From: Ignavibacteria bacterium
GTDB taxonomy: Bacteria; Bacteroidota; Ignavibacteria; Kapaibacteriales; UBA4661
Direction: 5' to 3'
Assembly: GCA_947459425.1 (NCBI GenBank)
Contig: CANHDJ010000022.1
Location: forward strand, 1 to 54,599
DNA: 54,599 bases
The number at the start of each line of letters is the position of its first letter. Position 1 is the stretch's first letter. The notes beneath the pieces are model-generated. The model was given only the letters and a program-made list of their open reading frames with translations, did no database searches and was not told the origin of the DNA. Of this stretch, positions 41,420 to 50,484 are shown piece by piece. A program made the position numbers and the translations under genes.

Positions 41420-44011
41420 CTAGATTTTACGAACCTTCGCACCAAGCAAAACAGCCAGTGTCGTGAAGCCAATCACGGTCGCATTGCTTATCGGCATCAG
41501 AACGGCGCTCACAAGAGGCGAGAGCAGCCCCATGACAGCGCAGGTCAGTCCGACGATATTGTATGCGACCGAAATCCAAAAAGCAGCAATAATCACGCGC
41601 CGAGTGTAGCCCGCAAAGCGCATAAAATCTGATAATTTGCCCAGAGCATCGGCAGAAAGAACGGCATCGCAGGCGGGCGAAAACATTCCGCCAGCGCCCA
41701 TAACGGCTATGCCAACATTGCTTTGGCGCAGCGCACCGGCATCATTCAGCCCGTCGCCCACCATTGCGACGTGTGCGCCGACTTCTTGCAATTCGCCGAT
41801 ACGCGCCAATTTGTCGTGTGGTGTCTGGTGGAATGCCATCATACTCACGCGGTCATCAGCAAAAAAGTCTTGAAGTATTTTGCGCTCGGAATCGTTATCG
41901 CCAGAAAGAAGAAGAAGGGCGTATCTGTTGCGCAAGGCTGTAAAAAGCGACTGTAAGCCGCGTCGGTAGTCGTTTTTCACGGTAAACATTCCTTTGTATG
42001 CGCCGCCGATAGCGATATGTACTTCTGCCCCGATGCGTGATTCCATAGGATGTTCAAGCCTGTACGTGCCTTTAAAGCCCTTGAGTTTGAAGCCTTGTTG
42101 CTGCACTTCCTGACACAGAAGATTTCCACGCACAAATTTTGCCGTTCCGACTTGCACCAAAACGCCGTCAACAACGCATCGGAAGCCACTTGCGGGGATT
42201 TCTTCGTAGTTCGTCATTCTGTATTTTCCGTGAACTTCAGCGTAGGACATTGCCGCGCTAACGCTGCGTGCAAGCGGGTGTGCGGAATGGCGGAGCGCAC
42301 TGGCGAGAAGTTCCTGCTCTTTGGTGGTGAATGCTTCGCCGGAGAAAGCCGTGCGGCTTTTGTTGGCATCGGTGAGCGTGCCGGTTTTGTCGAAAACAAT
42401 AGTATTGATGCGGGTTAGTTCGAGGACAACGGAGGTGTTTTTGAGGTAAAATCCGGCATTACCAAAAATTTTCAATGTCCAACCAAGGGCAAACGGCGCA
42501 GCAAGCGTCATTGCGCATGGGCAAGCAATCACCAGCACAGCAGTTGCCGCATTGATAGCTTTGCCAATATCCGGCATCCATGCGATAAATGCGGCACTTG
42601 CCAAGCACAAAACGAAGGTAGTGAAATATGCTCCAAATCGGTCGGAGACCTGTTCCAAAGCGCTTTTACGGTATTTTTGAAATGTTTCATGGTTCCAAAG
42701 CGAAGTCAGATAGCTTTGCGAAACGTTTTTGATATTTGTCATTTCCAGCGCAGCCCCCACAATGCGCCCTCCGGCATAAAGCGTATTGCCGCGCAGTATC
42801 TCCACAGGAGCGGATTCGCCCGTCACAAAGCTGTAATCCACGTGTCCGACGGGGGATTCCAAAACACTATCGGCAGGAACAAGTTCGCCATTGCGAACAA
42901 GCAAGCGCTCGCCCACACCCAAGCGCGAAAGCGGTATGGTGGTCTCACGAACTCCTTCCGCCGTTTTGCGGAGAACACTGACGGCAATCGGGAAATACGA
43001 GGTATAATCGCGGTCGAAGGCGATACCGTCAAAAACTTTTTGCTGAAACAATTTTCCGCAAAGCAGCAAGAATACAAGTCCCGTGAAGGAGTCCAAATAA
43101 CCGCTTGTCGCGCCCATAAGAATTTCAACGACACTCCGCAAAAACAGCACGGAAATTCCCAGCGCAATTGGCACATCAAGGCTAATATGGCGCTGTTTCA
43201 GGCTTTGCCACGATGATTTGAAGTAATCGGATGCGCAGTAGAGCAGCACAGGCAGTGCCAGTGCGATACTGAGCGCTCCGAAAAATGAGCGTAAGCGCGG
43301 GTCGAGTTCGCCAGCCGCCGAAAGATATTCGGGAAAACTGAATATCATCGTATTACCAAAGGCGAATCCTGCAATGCCGATTTTGAGATAGAGTGATGTG
43401 AGATGTGCTTGCGGTGGTGATTTTTTCTCATTTGGAGCAGAACTTTGTTGTTCGGCGGTGAGGTGATTTGTTGCTTTCAATCGCAAATCCGGTTCATAAC
43501 CAATGGTTGTCAGTAATTCGACTACACCGCGAAGTGAGATTTTATGCGGGTTAAAGGTGATGCCAACCTCTTTCTGCACAAAATCTACTCTGGAAGCCGA
43601 AATACCATCGTTCAGTTTATACAATTTCTCCAAAAGCCAGAGGCACGATGAACAGTGGATTTGCGGAAGATGGAAGCGTACTTTAGCAACGTCGCCTTGC
43701 CGAAATTCCAACAACTGGGCGTGAATATTGTCGTCGTCAAGATAGTCAAAACGGCTGCGGCGCTGATTAGTTGTGATGTTTCGGAACGAAATTCCGGCGT
43801 GTTCGTTCAAATCGTAGTAGGAGCAGAGATTATTGTCGCGCAAAATCTCATAAACCGTCTTGCAGCCTTCACAGCAAAAAGCCTTGTCATCTGCATGAAT
43901 ACTTGCATCCGCGCAGAGTTCACCACAGTGGTGACAGTGAACTTCTGCCCGTGAATCCATAAGTTTAGCGCGATTCAGCACGTTCTTTTGTATGGCGGTG
44001 GCGGAGGGCAT
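41420..44011 (-). CDS. ccoI: CcoI/FixI-type copper-transporting P-type ATPase
   Basis: 863 residues from the ATG at 44011 (a TTG is in frame at 44029). The positions below are counted from the TTG. An N-terminal Cys/His motif (CHHCGELC and FCCEGCKTVYEIL) is typical of CcoI. A heavy-metal-associated domain follows with Cys126/Cys129 (HCSSCLWLLEKL), then eight helices with the CPC metal site (IACPCAMTLAAP, Cys503/Cys505), the phosphorylation site Asp547 (FDKTGTLT) and the hinge GDGLNDAGAL. It exports Cu(I) for CuB assembly. It is the first gene of the operon. Confidence 0.94.
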   Translation of the reverse strand: MPSATAIQKNVLNRAKLMDSRAEVHCHHCGELCADASIHADDKAFCCEGCKTVYEILRDNNLCSYYDLNEHAGISFRNITTNQRRSRFDYLDDDNIHAQLLEFRQGDVAKVRFHLPQIHCSSCLWLLEKLYKLNDGISASRVDFVQKEVGITFNPHKISLRGVVELLTTIGYEPDLRLKATNHLTAEQQSSAPNEKKSPPQAHLTSLYLKIGIAGFAFGNTMIFSFPEYLSAAGELDPRLRSFFGALSIALALPVLLYCASDYFKSSWQSLKQRHISLDVPIALGISVLFLRSVVEILMGATSGYLDSFTGLVFLLLCGKLFQQKVFDGIAFDRDYTSYFPIAVSVLRKTAEGVRETTIPLSRLGVGERLLVRNGELVPADSVLESPVGHVDYSFVTGESAPVEILRGNTLYAGGRIVGAALEMTNIKNVSQSYLTSLWNHETFQKYRKSALEQVSDRFGAYFTTFVLCLASAAFIAWMPDIGKAINAATAVLVIACPCAMTLAAPFALGWTLKIFGNAGFYLKNTSVVLELTRINTIVFDKTGTLTDANKSRTAFSGEAFTTKEQELLASALRHSAHPLARSVSAAMSYAEVHGKYRMTNYEEIPASGFRCVVDGVLVQVGTAKFVRGNLLCQEVQQQGFKLKGFKGTYRLEHPMESRIGAEVHIAIGGAYKGMFTVKNDYRRGLQSLFTALRNRYALLLLSGDNDSERKILQDFFADDRVSMMAFHQTPHDKLARIGELQEVGAHVAMVGDGLNDAGALRQSNVGIAVMGAGGMFSPACDAVLSADALGKLSDFMRFAGYTRRVIIAAFWISVAYNIVGLTCAVMGLLSPLVSAVLMPISNATVIGFTTLAVLLGAKVRKI

Positions 44012-44139
44012 AATTATTGGTAAATTCAAGTTAAAAGAGTTTTTTGTCTTTTATTGTGTCTTACAAAACACCTTCTGATGTGTTGTAACTCGCGTTCGAG
44101 GTTTTGAGTGACCTTGATTGTTTATTGAAACTTAAAAGA

Positions 44140-44158
44140 CTATTTTGTCCTAAAATAG
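44140..44158. promoter_or_regulatory. Candidate operator: palindrome CTATTTT-N5-AAAATAG
   Basis: Perfect 7-bp arms, ctatttt (44140-44146) and aaaatag (44152-44158), with a 5-nt centre. It covers the -7 element and the likely start site of the cco operon promoter, the right place for repressor binding. The regulator is not known. Confidence 0.45.
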
Positions 44159-44180
44159 GTTTTCGGATGATATTATCCAA
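44150..44180 (-). promoter_or_regulatory. Bacteroidota-type promoter for the cco operon
   Basis: On the minus strand, TTG (44180-44178), 20 nt, then TATTTTAG (44157-44150), one base from TAnnTTTG. Initiation would lie near 44143, about 130 nt before ccoI. Confidence 0.45.
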
Positions 44181-44259
44181 ATTATTTTTACCAATCCATA
44201 GAAAAATTTGTCTGCACACGTCTTGAACTGCGCATTGTTTCTCGTGCTGCCATAAACGC

Positions 44260-44290
44260 AAAAATGGAGTTTCCTTGGGGGAAACTCCAT
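44260..44290 (-). terminator. Intrinsic terminator after the YfiR-like gene
   Basis: A perfect 11-bp stem (atggagtttcc / ggaaactccat, 44264-44290) with a 5-nt loop. On the minus strand it is followed by five Ts. It isolates the cco operon from the gene upstream. Confidence 0.85.
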
Positions 44291-44349
44291 TGTGAGCTAC
44301 AGTGATCTGTCATGTGTGGTTGCTTTTCGTAATAAAAGGTCAAAAAGCC

Positions 44350-44859
44350 TTATTTTACTTGGCTGGCTATACGGAAGAGCTGCGGGTCAACTTCAATACC
44401 TGCACCGCCGATAGCGGTTGTGTTTGCCAAAAGCGATGGTTTGCCACCTGCATTGACGATTGCCATCATTGCGACACCGTCGGTGATAAAGTCTTTGCTG
44501 CAGGTGATGATGAATTTTTTACCAACTTTTTTTGCCGCCGCCGCCGATACGCCCGGAACGAGATAAACAACGTTTCCGGCTGCTTTTGCCGCATTTGCCT
44601 CGTCAACGGCATCAACTTCTAAGCCGACATTTTTGAATTGTGTCATCAAATCGTCTTTGGATTTCGCGCCAGCAGCAGAATGAACAATCGTGACTTTCGG
44701 TGTACCAATTTTCACATACGCAAAAACTTTTTTGAAAATCGCCGCTTGCAACGTGGGCGGCACATCAAGGTCTTGTGCCTTGACAAAGGTTGTTGTCGAG
44801 AAGAGTGCAATGAGGACGGCTCCCAAAGCGAGAACGAGGCGTTGTGGACGAGATTTCAT
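44350..44859 (-). CDS. YfiR/DUF4154-like exported protein
   Basis: 169 residues. GGAG 6 nt before the ATG at 44859 fixes the start. The signal peptide ends at FVKAQ (about residue 29). The mature part matches the YfiR/DUF4154 pattern loosely: LQAAIFKKVFAYV at the start, then VVYLVPG, a middle FIITCSKDF, and the C-terminal GKPSLLAN...GIEVDPQLFRIASQVK. YfiR proteins are periplasmic and in pseudomonads restrain a diguanylate cyclase partner. No such cyclase or outer-membrane partner is adjacent. It forms a single-gene unit with its own terminator. Confidence 0.6.
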   Translation of the reverse strand: MKSRPQRLVLALGAVLIALFSTTTFVKAQDLDVPPTLQAAIFKKVFAYVKIGTPKVTIVHSAAGAKSKDDLMTQFKNVGLEVDAVDEANAAKAAGNVVYLVPGVSAAAAKKVGKKFIITCSKDFITDGVAMMAIVNAGGKPSLLANTTAIGGAGIEVDPQLFRIASQVK

Positions 44860-44871
44860 GGATAGCTCCAA

Positions 44872-45235
44872 AAAATTAAGTGAGAAATATGTCTATTTGT
44901 TCACAAGTTGTGATTGAAAAGGCGAAAGTTTTGTACACGGCGAATTTACAACAAAAACCCGCACCAATAAAAGGATTTTCTTAGTTTTTTCATATTGCCG
45001 ATGCACAGTGTTAGGATGCTTTTTATAAGAAAAATGGTTTAAGAGTGCTTTACCAAAACGTCACTGTGTCAAGAGTTTAGGTGCTAGCGAAGAACGAGCA
45101 GAATGCAGTGCCTTGCGCTTCTCAAAAAAATCTTCACGCCAAAACTTCCAAAAATCGTATCTTGACACGTTTGCAAAGGCACTTGTTCGCAAGCATCGGA
45201 CTAATTGCGCATTACTATTTTGATTCTCGCAACAT
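44872..45235. other. Divergent intergenic region without recognised gene
   Basis: 364 nt between the YfiR-like gene and the PBP1A gene. It must hold both promoters. I found no clear TTG-N20-TAnnTTTG match, no RNA gene and no strong hairpin. Confidence 0.4.
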
Positions 45236-47446
45236 ATGAGCAAATTTACCCTCGCAAATTTTCCTCTCAAGCCGCGTACACTCTTTCGTGCTGTCCTTTT
45301 CAGCATGGCGGCGCTTACCCTGTTTCTCGTGATTTTCAGCATTTACGTCGTCTCCGAAGGCTTGCCTTCGCTGGAAGAACTGGAAAACCCTAAGCCCGAA
45401 CTCGCTACCAGAGTGCTGTCGGCAGACGGCGAGGTGATTGATGAATTTTTCTTGACACGCCGCACGTATATGCCGTTTGACAGCATTCCTAAGCCGTTTT
45501 TGAATGGGCTGATTGCCACCGAAGACCGTGAATTCTACAATCACTGGGGTATTCATGCGGTGCGCATCATCAAAGCAGCCGTCAAAAATGTGCTGCGCGG
45601 GCGCATCAATCAAGGTGCTTCGACGATTACTCAGCAGTTGGCGCGAAATCTTTACGTCAATATTGGTCAAGAGCGTACCTTGACGCGCAAAATCCGTGAA
45701 GCCGTTACCGCCGTGCAGATTGAACGTACCTACACGAAAAATGAAATTTTGGAACTCTATATCAACACCGTCTATTTCGGGCGCGGCGCACACGGTTTGC
45801 AAGTAGCAGCCGAAATGTATTTCAACAAAAGTCCGCAAGAACTGACCGTTCCTGAATGTGCGTTTTTGGTTGGTATTTTGCAGCGTCCGGGTTTGCATGA
45901 AAATTTGCGGAATTATCAAGCATCGCTCAATCGGCGCAACGTCGTTCTCTACTCAATGGCTGAAGAGGGCTTTATTTCAGGCGCACAGTATGAAGTTTTG
46001 AAAAAAGTGCCGATTGTACCGACTCCGCCGGAAGAAACAACCGTCGAGCGCAGCATTGCTCCGCACTTTGTGGAAATGATTCGCCAGCAAATGAACCGCG
46101 ACGATGATAAAGCCCTGTCGGTTCTGCGCCGCTACGACCTCTTCCGCGATGGTTTGGTGATTTATACGACGCTCAACGCCCGTATGCAGCGATACGCAAA
46201 CCAAGCCGTTGAGGAGCATTTGAAGCAGTTCCAGCGCGACTTTTCCCGTGCGTGGAAATGGGATGGCAAAGAATCGTTGCTCAATGAGGTTCTGGATAAA
46301 GCCATCAAAAGCCGTCCGTCCTATATCGCCGCGAATCCCGCCGACCGCAAGGCAATTATCGCCAAACTCCGCAAAAACACAGCATTTGTGGATTCCGTCA
46401 AATTTGAAGCAACCCGCATTCAGGTTGGTTTTGCTAGTATTGAAGCCTCGACCGGAGAGATTCGCGCAATGGTTGGTTCGTCTATTTTCGGCAAACAATC
46501 GCGCTATACGCTGAATCGTGTCACGCAAATTCGCCGTCAACCCGGCTCATCCTTCAAACCTTTTGTCTATGCCGCCGCGTTGGACAAGGGACTTACACCG
46601 TATTCCAACGTTGAAAGCGGCTGGCTGTCCTACAAACTTCCGACGGGCAAAACATGGGAAGTGCAAGGTAGCAGCGCGGGCGGTCCTATTTCACTTGCCA
46701 CCGCACTGAAATTCTCCATCAATACGGTTGCCGCACGGTTAATGACGGATTATGTTACGCCAAACGAGGTTATTCGTCTCGCCAAACGCTGTGGTATTAA
46801 GTCTGAGTTGATGTCCGTACCGTCGCTGGCGCTAGGTTCAGGTGAAGTCTCGCCGATGGAAATGATTACGGCGTTCACGGTTTTTCCAAACGAAGGAATG
46901 TCGGTCGAGCCGTATGCGATTGAACGGATTGAAGACCGCTTCGGCAATGTTCTTTATGACCATACCAAACAAGGCTTAACCATTAGCGATGCGATGAATC
47001 CTCGTGTGGCAAAGCAAATGACAGGAATGATGCGGAATGTGGTCAATAGTGGCACGGCAGCACGGGTGCGGGGATGGTTTCCCTACGAAGCCGCCGGAAA
47101 AACAGGCACAACTAACGATTTTGCCGATGCATGGTTTGTGGGCTACACACCCCAACTTGTCGCGGGCGTGTGGACGGGCTTCGACGACCAACGCATCAAA
47201 TTTACGGGGTGGTATGGGCAGGGCGGAAGCGCAGCTGCGCCAATTTGGGCGCGATTTATGCAGAAAGTCTATAAAGACCCGTTATTGCAATACGACACCA
47301 AGCGCCATTTCAAAGGTGTAGAAAATATTGGTGCCGGTACGATGCGGAAAGAAGGCGAGGAGAGCGACGACGAAGGCGGCGGTGTACCGCTCGAGAATGT
47401 CGTTCCCAAAAGCGCTATCAGCGATTCGACGAAGAAAGACGAATAG
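45236..47446 (+). CDS. Penicillin-binding protein 1A (bifunctional peptidoglycan synthase)
   Basis: 736 residues with a cytoplasmic N-terminus and one membrane helix (about 18-40). The GT51 glycosyltransferase domain (about 75-250) has catalytic Glu96 in ATEDREFYNHWGI, then GASTITQQLARNL and ELYINTVYFGRGAHGLQVAA. The transpeptidase domain (about 395-680) has the nucleophile Ser438 in GSSFKP, SIN at 494-496, and KTGTT at 622. A short acidic tail follows (EGEESDDEGGG). It polymerises and crosslinks peptidoglycan at the outer face of the cytoplasmic membrane. It converges with a short-chain dehydrogenase gene 29 nt away. Confidence 0.95.
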   Translation: MSKFTLANFPLKPRTLFRAVLFSMAALTLFLVIFSIYVVSEGLPSLEELENPKPELATRVLSADGEVIDEFFLTRRTYMPFDSIPKPFLNGLIATEDREFYNHWGIHAVRIIKAAVKNVLRGRINQGASTITQQLARNLYVNIGQERTLTRKIREAVTAVQIERTYTKNEILELYINTVYFGRGAHGLQVAAEMYFNKSPQELTVPECAFLVGILQRPGLHENLRNYQASLNRRNVVLYSMAEEGFISGAQYEVLKKVPIVPTPPEETTVERSIAPHFVEMIRQQMNRDDDKALSVLRRYDLFRDGLVIYTTLNARMQRYANQAVEEHLKQFQRDFSRAWKWDGKESLLNEVLDKAIKSRPSYIAANPADRKAIIAKLRKNTAFVDSVKFEATRIQVGFASIEASTGEIRAMVGSSIFGKQSRYTLNRVTQIRRQPGSSFKPFVYAAALDKGLTPYSNVESGWLSYKLPTGKTWEVQGSSAGGPISLATALKFSINTVAARLMTDYVTPNEVIRLAKRCGIKSELMSVPSLALGSGEVSPMEMITAFTVFPNEGMSVEPYAIERIEDRFGNVLYDHTKQGLTISDAMNPRVAKQMTGMMRNVVNSGTAARVRGWFPYEAAGKTGTTNDFADAWFVGYTPQLVAGVWTGFDDQRIKFTGWYGQGGSAAAPIWARFMQKVYKDPLLQYDTKRHFKGVENIGAGTMRKEGEESDDEGGGVPLENVVPKSAISDSTKKDE

Positions 47447-47475
47447 AGAAAGTACGGTCGAACCCGCATCACTGT

Positions 47476-48282
47476 TTACGTCACTTTCGCACGGCGCAAA
47501 ACCCTTGCAAAGACTGTTGGCACAAAGCGCTTCAAGTAAACACCAAGTGTTTCTCGTCCACCGATATACACCTCCAATTTTTTTGCTGCAACGGCTTTCA
47601 CAATACGCCGTGCGCAAACACCAGCATCCATGCCGTTTGCCTGTGCGTCGTCCATCAGGCGCTGTGCCGAACCGTCGCCTCTAAGCGCATTGACAGAAAC
47701 TTGTGTTTTGATAAATCCGGGGCAAATCATCGTCACCAAAAGCCCCTCGTCGTGGGTCTCAGCACGAAGGGCATCGAAAAAGCCGTGTAGTGCGTGTTTT
47801 GCGGCGGAATAGCTGGAGCGCATCGGCGTACCGAACATTCCTACCAAACTCGACACAACAACAAAATGTCCCACTTTTCGTTCCAGAAACGAGGGCAGAA
47901 GCGCCTTGGTGAGCGCAACCGTGCCGAAATAATCCACCTCCATAATCCGCCTATCCACCTCCAGTGTCGTATCTTTTGCCAACGATCGCTGCGAAACGCC
48001 GCCATTATGCAGCATCACGTCCACCGAACCCTTCCATGCAAGCGCCTGTGCGGTTTTGGCGGGAAGCGAAGCGCTATCGGCAAGGTCGAGCGGGAGAACA
48101 AAGAAGCGTTCATCGGGAATGTTTGCAAGGTGCATACAATCTTGCTTGACGCGCTCCAGTTCGCTTTGGCGGCGAGCCGAAAGAATAATATTTGCGCCTT
48201 GCTGTGCAAAAGCGTGGACAAGCGCCTCGCCGATACCCGAAGACGCACCTGTTATCCAAATGGTTTTATGAGAGAAATTCAT
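47476..48282 (-). CDS. Short-chain dehydrogenase/reductase (SDR)
   Basis: 268 residues, classical SDR fold. The cofactor loop TGASSGIGEAL (about 11-21), LSARRQSELE (an Arg favouring NADP), a degenerate NNAG motif reading LHNGG, the catalytic Ser in VVVSSLVGMFG and YSAAKHAL (Tyr-x-x-x-Lys), and CPGFIKTQVS. A basic C-terminal extension (YLKRFVPTVFARVLRRAK) may be amphipathic, as in membrane-associated DHRS7-like members. The substrate is unknown. Confidence 0.87.
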   Translation of the reverse strand: MNFSHKTIWITGASSGIGEALVHAFAQQGANIILSARRQSELERVKQDCMHLANIPDERFFVLPLDLADSASLPAKTAQALAWKGSVDVMLHNGGVSQRSLAKDTTLEVDRRIMEVDYFGTVALTKALLPSFLERKVGHFVVVSSLVGMFGTPMRSSYSAAKHALHGFFDALRAETHDEGLLVTMICPGFIKTQVSVNALRGDGSAQRLMDDAQANGMDAGVCARRIVKAVAAKKLEVYIGGRETLGVYLKRFVPTVFARVLRRAKVT

Positions 48283-48355
48283 GATAAAATAGTCGTCAAG
48301 GGTGATAGAATCGTAAACTTATTCGGGGGTTATATCTTCCATACCCCAAAAACGT

Positions 48356-48392
48356 CAAAAGGCGCTTAAACACAAGTTTTGAGCGCCTTTTG
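48356..48392 (-). terminator. Terminator-like hairpin after the 557-residue membrane protein gene
   Basis: caaaaggcgct (48356-48366) pairs with agcgccttttg (48382-48392). On the minus strand the run gacgttttt follows. Confidence 0.65.
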
Positions 48393-48421
48393 GACAATCT
48401 GTATTGGAGCGAGGATGATGA

Positions 48422-50095
48422 TTACTCTTGACCAGAAGCAGCCAAAATTGCATCAATATCAATTTCGCTGGAGCTGGACTCTTCGATTTGTCGGCTTCCG
48501 CCGCCAGTGCCATTGCGGAGAGCATTGATGATAACATCAGGCAATGCTTCTTTCACTGCCGCTTTGATGTCGTCCTCGTTCGCCAAATGGCGCTCTACGG
48601 CTTCTTCCACGCGGGAGCGGATAGCATCTGCCATCATATCGTCGGCGAGAGTTTTTGCAATTTTGCCCATATCGGTTGACATTTGCTTCATCGCCACGCC
48701 CAAGCCTTCTTCGCCCAGACCTGCCGCTACGCGCGTCATATCCTCTGCCATACCTTTGAGGGAAGAAAGCTGGCTCTTGCCGGAATCTTCCATTTTCTTG
48801 AGCATCTTGTCCATACGTTCTTCTTCTTCGGTGTAGAACAGCGAAACTGCCATCAGCGCAAGAAGTGTGAACTCAAGCAAGATAGCCCACAACATCACCG
48901 AAGGGCGTGCAGCCGGAATGAATTTCAAACCACGAATACCGACGACGATAATAAGAATTGCAGCGCCACCATAAGCAAAACCCGTTACGTTGTTTGCATA
49001 ACGCTCGGTGAAGTGGTGCGCCATGTAAAGGCGGAGCGCTGGCATGATTTTCCAACGCGCTTTTTGCCAATCTTGTGCTGCTTTCAAGTTCTCAATCTCC
49101 GTCATAACAGCTTCGGAGTAGGACTCTTGGATACGTCCGTACATTGTTTCATTACGGAAGCCAAGAATACCGCCCACTTGCACTTCCGCATCAAAAGCAT
49201 TACGGAAGGCAGCCATGACGTTTGCCATCGAAGAACCTTGCTGCTTGACGGCAGCAATTTCGTGGTCAGGCTGTGTTCGCGCCCAGACTTTGGCGAAAAT
49301 CTGTTTAATAAAGTTCGGGTTATCATTATAAAATTTCTCGAAATCACTGTCGCGCAGAGCGATAATTTCAACAGTTTCTTTATTGAAGCCCGTGTTGAGG
49401 CGGATTTTCGTTTTGGTATTTGCCATCTCGCGTTCAAACTTTTGCGAAATATAGCCAAGGCTTGGCGGTAGCATCATCGTCAAAATCATGCCAAGGAGCA
49501 TACCCACGTCGAAGGCGAGAATACTGAAACCCCAGCTTTCCAGCATAATAGCTTCTTCGCCAAGTTTTGGACACTTCACGTACCATTCGCCAGTTTTTTT
49601 GCCGTATCCGTCTTTTTCAACTTGCGTTTGAAGAATTTTACCTTCTTCATTTTTCTCTGGTTGCTTCGTTACGGGGTCAATCTTTGGTACGGTGATTTTT
49701 TCCTCGCGGGTTGAAAAACCATCAAAGTCAAAAATAAATTCTTTGTTGATAAGCTCCCCGTTGATCGGAACGTCCGCATAGTACATGAAATCGCCTTTGG
49801 TGTGGCGGAGCGGAATACGTTTCTTCACTTTTTCGCCACCTTCTTCGTGTATTTCGACAAGGAAGCGGTCGCCGCTTGTTTTATCCTCTTCGTACTTTGC
49901 CGTTGCCACAACACCGTCTTTAAATTTCACCAATGTTTCTTTTTCATCTTCCGGGTGAAACTGCGAAAGCAAAAAGCCGCGAATAATCGAAGGCGTAGCA
50001 AAATAGTGGAACGAGATCATAATTGACGCTACCACAAAAAGAAACAAGCCATAATGGACTATCGACGGTTTGTATTGTGAACCATGAGAACTCAT
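48422..50095 (-). CDS. Membrane protein of unknown function with long amphipathic C-terminal tail
   Basis: 557 residues; I recognise no family. AGGAG 9 nt before the ATG suggests good expression. Membrane segments lie at about 14-35, 193-215, 365-385 and 393-415. Between the first two is a charged, beta-rich domain of ~155 residues (VKFKDGVVATAKYEEDKTSG, EFIFDFDGFSTREE). Between the second and third is a helical cytoplasmic-type domain. After the last helix comes a ~140-residue Met/Glu/Lys-rich helical tail (ERMDKMLKKMEDSGKSQLSS) that should form a coiled coil, ending in a Ser/Glu-rich acidic segment. It is single, flanked by a terminator and a 390-nt upstream gap. It might be a scaffold or a proton-channel-like assembly; that is a guess. 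Confidence 0.7.
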   Translation of the reverse strand: MSSHGSQYKPSIVHYGLFLFVVASIMISFHYFATPSIIRGFLLSQFHPEDEKETLVKFKDGVVATAKYEEDKTSGDRFLVEIHEEGGEKVKKRIPLRHTKGDFMYYADVPINGELINKEFIFDFDGFSTREEKITVPKIDPVTKQPEKNEEGKILQTQVEKDGYGKKTGEWYVKCPKLGEEAIMLESWGFSILAFDVGMLLGMILTMMLPPSLGYISQKFEREMANTKTKIRLNTGFNKETVEIIALRDSDFEKFYNDNPNFIKQIFAKVWARTQPDHEIAAVKQQGSSMANVMAAFRNAFDAEVQVGGILGFRNETMYGRIQESYSEAVMTEIENLKAAQDWQKARWKIMPALRLYMAHHFTERYANNVTGFAYGGAAILIIVVGIRGLKFIPAARPSVMLWAILLEFTLLALMAVSLFYTEEEERMDKMLKKMEDSGKSQLSSLKGMAEDMTRVAAGLGEEGLGVAMKQMSTDMGKIAKTLADDMMADAIRSRVEEAVERHLANEDDIKAAVKEALPDVIINALRNGTGGGSRQIEESSSSEIDIDAILAASGQE

Positions 50096-50484
50096 TGGTA
50101 CAAACTCCTAAAAAGTGAAGAATGATTTTTTTACGAATTATGAACTATGTTGATATGCTGACGATTAGGCGATACAAGCAAAACTCAATCCGAAAGCAAG
50201 CCCCGAGACGTTGCGAAAATAATGGCTATTACAGAGCATTTTATGCGGATCAAAAAACGTGTTGTTTCGTCACTGAGGCAAGGCAGAATCTTATTGCTTT
50301 AGACCACTGACGGTAAATGCCACGTAATATACAGGCAATGAGAATTTTTTGCAAGAAGATTATTTTATCTGCTTTTCCATGCACTGCTCTCAACGTTTGT
50401 GCTAAAGCGATTCAGCCCGCATAAACCCAAGCTACACTATTCTTATTTTATTTCCAAATCTCTGGCAAAAATCATTTTCATTCA
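50096..50484. other. Intergenic region without recognised gene
   Basis: 389 nt between the 557-residue membrane protein gene and the TraB/GumN gene. It should hold the promoter of the former. I see no convincing ORF, hairpin or RNA gene in it. Confidence 0.4.

Larger units (their letters stand above)
44030..44259. other. AT-rich control region upstream of the cco operon
   Basis: No gene is seen. It holds the promoter and palindrome described separately, and a ~130 nt leader before ccoI. At its right end is the terminator of the preceding gene. Confidence 0.6.

Noticed and set aside
44101..44130. FNR-type site (TTGAT-N4-ATCAA) upstream of the cco operon
   Set aside because: TTGATTGTTTATTGAA has one half-site but the second does not fit at the required spacing.
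48683..49471. 262-codon frame antisense to the 557-residue membrane protein gene
   Set aside because: His/Arg/Phe-rich translation typical of antisense shadows; the minus-strand gene has a ribosome-binding site, membrane helices and a terminator.
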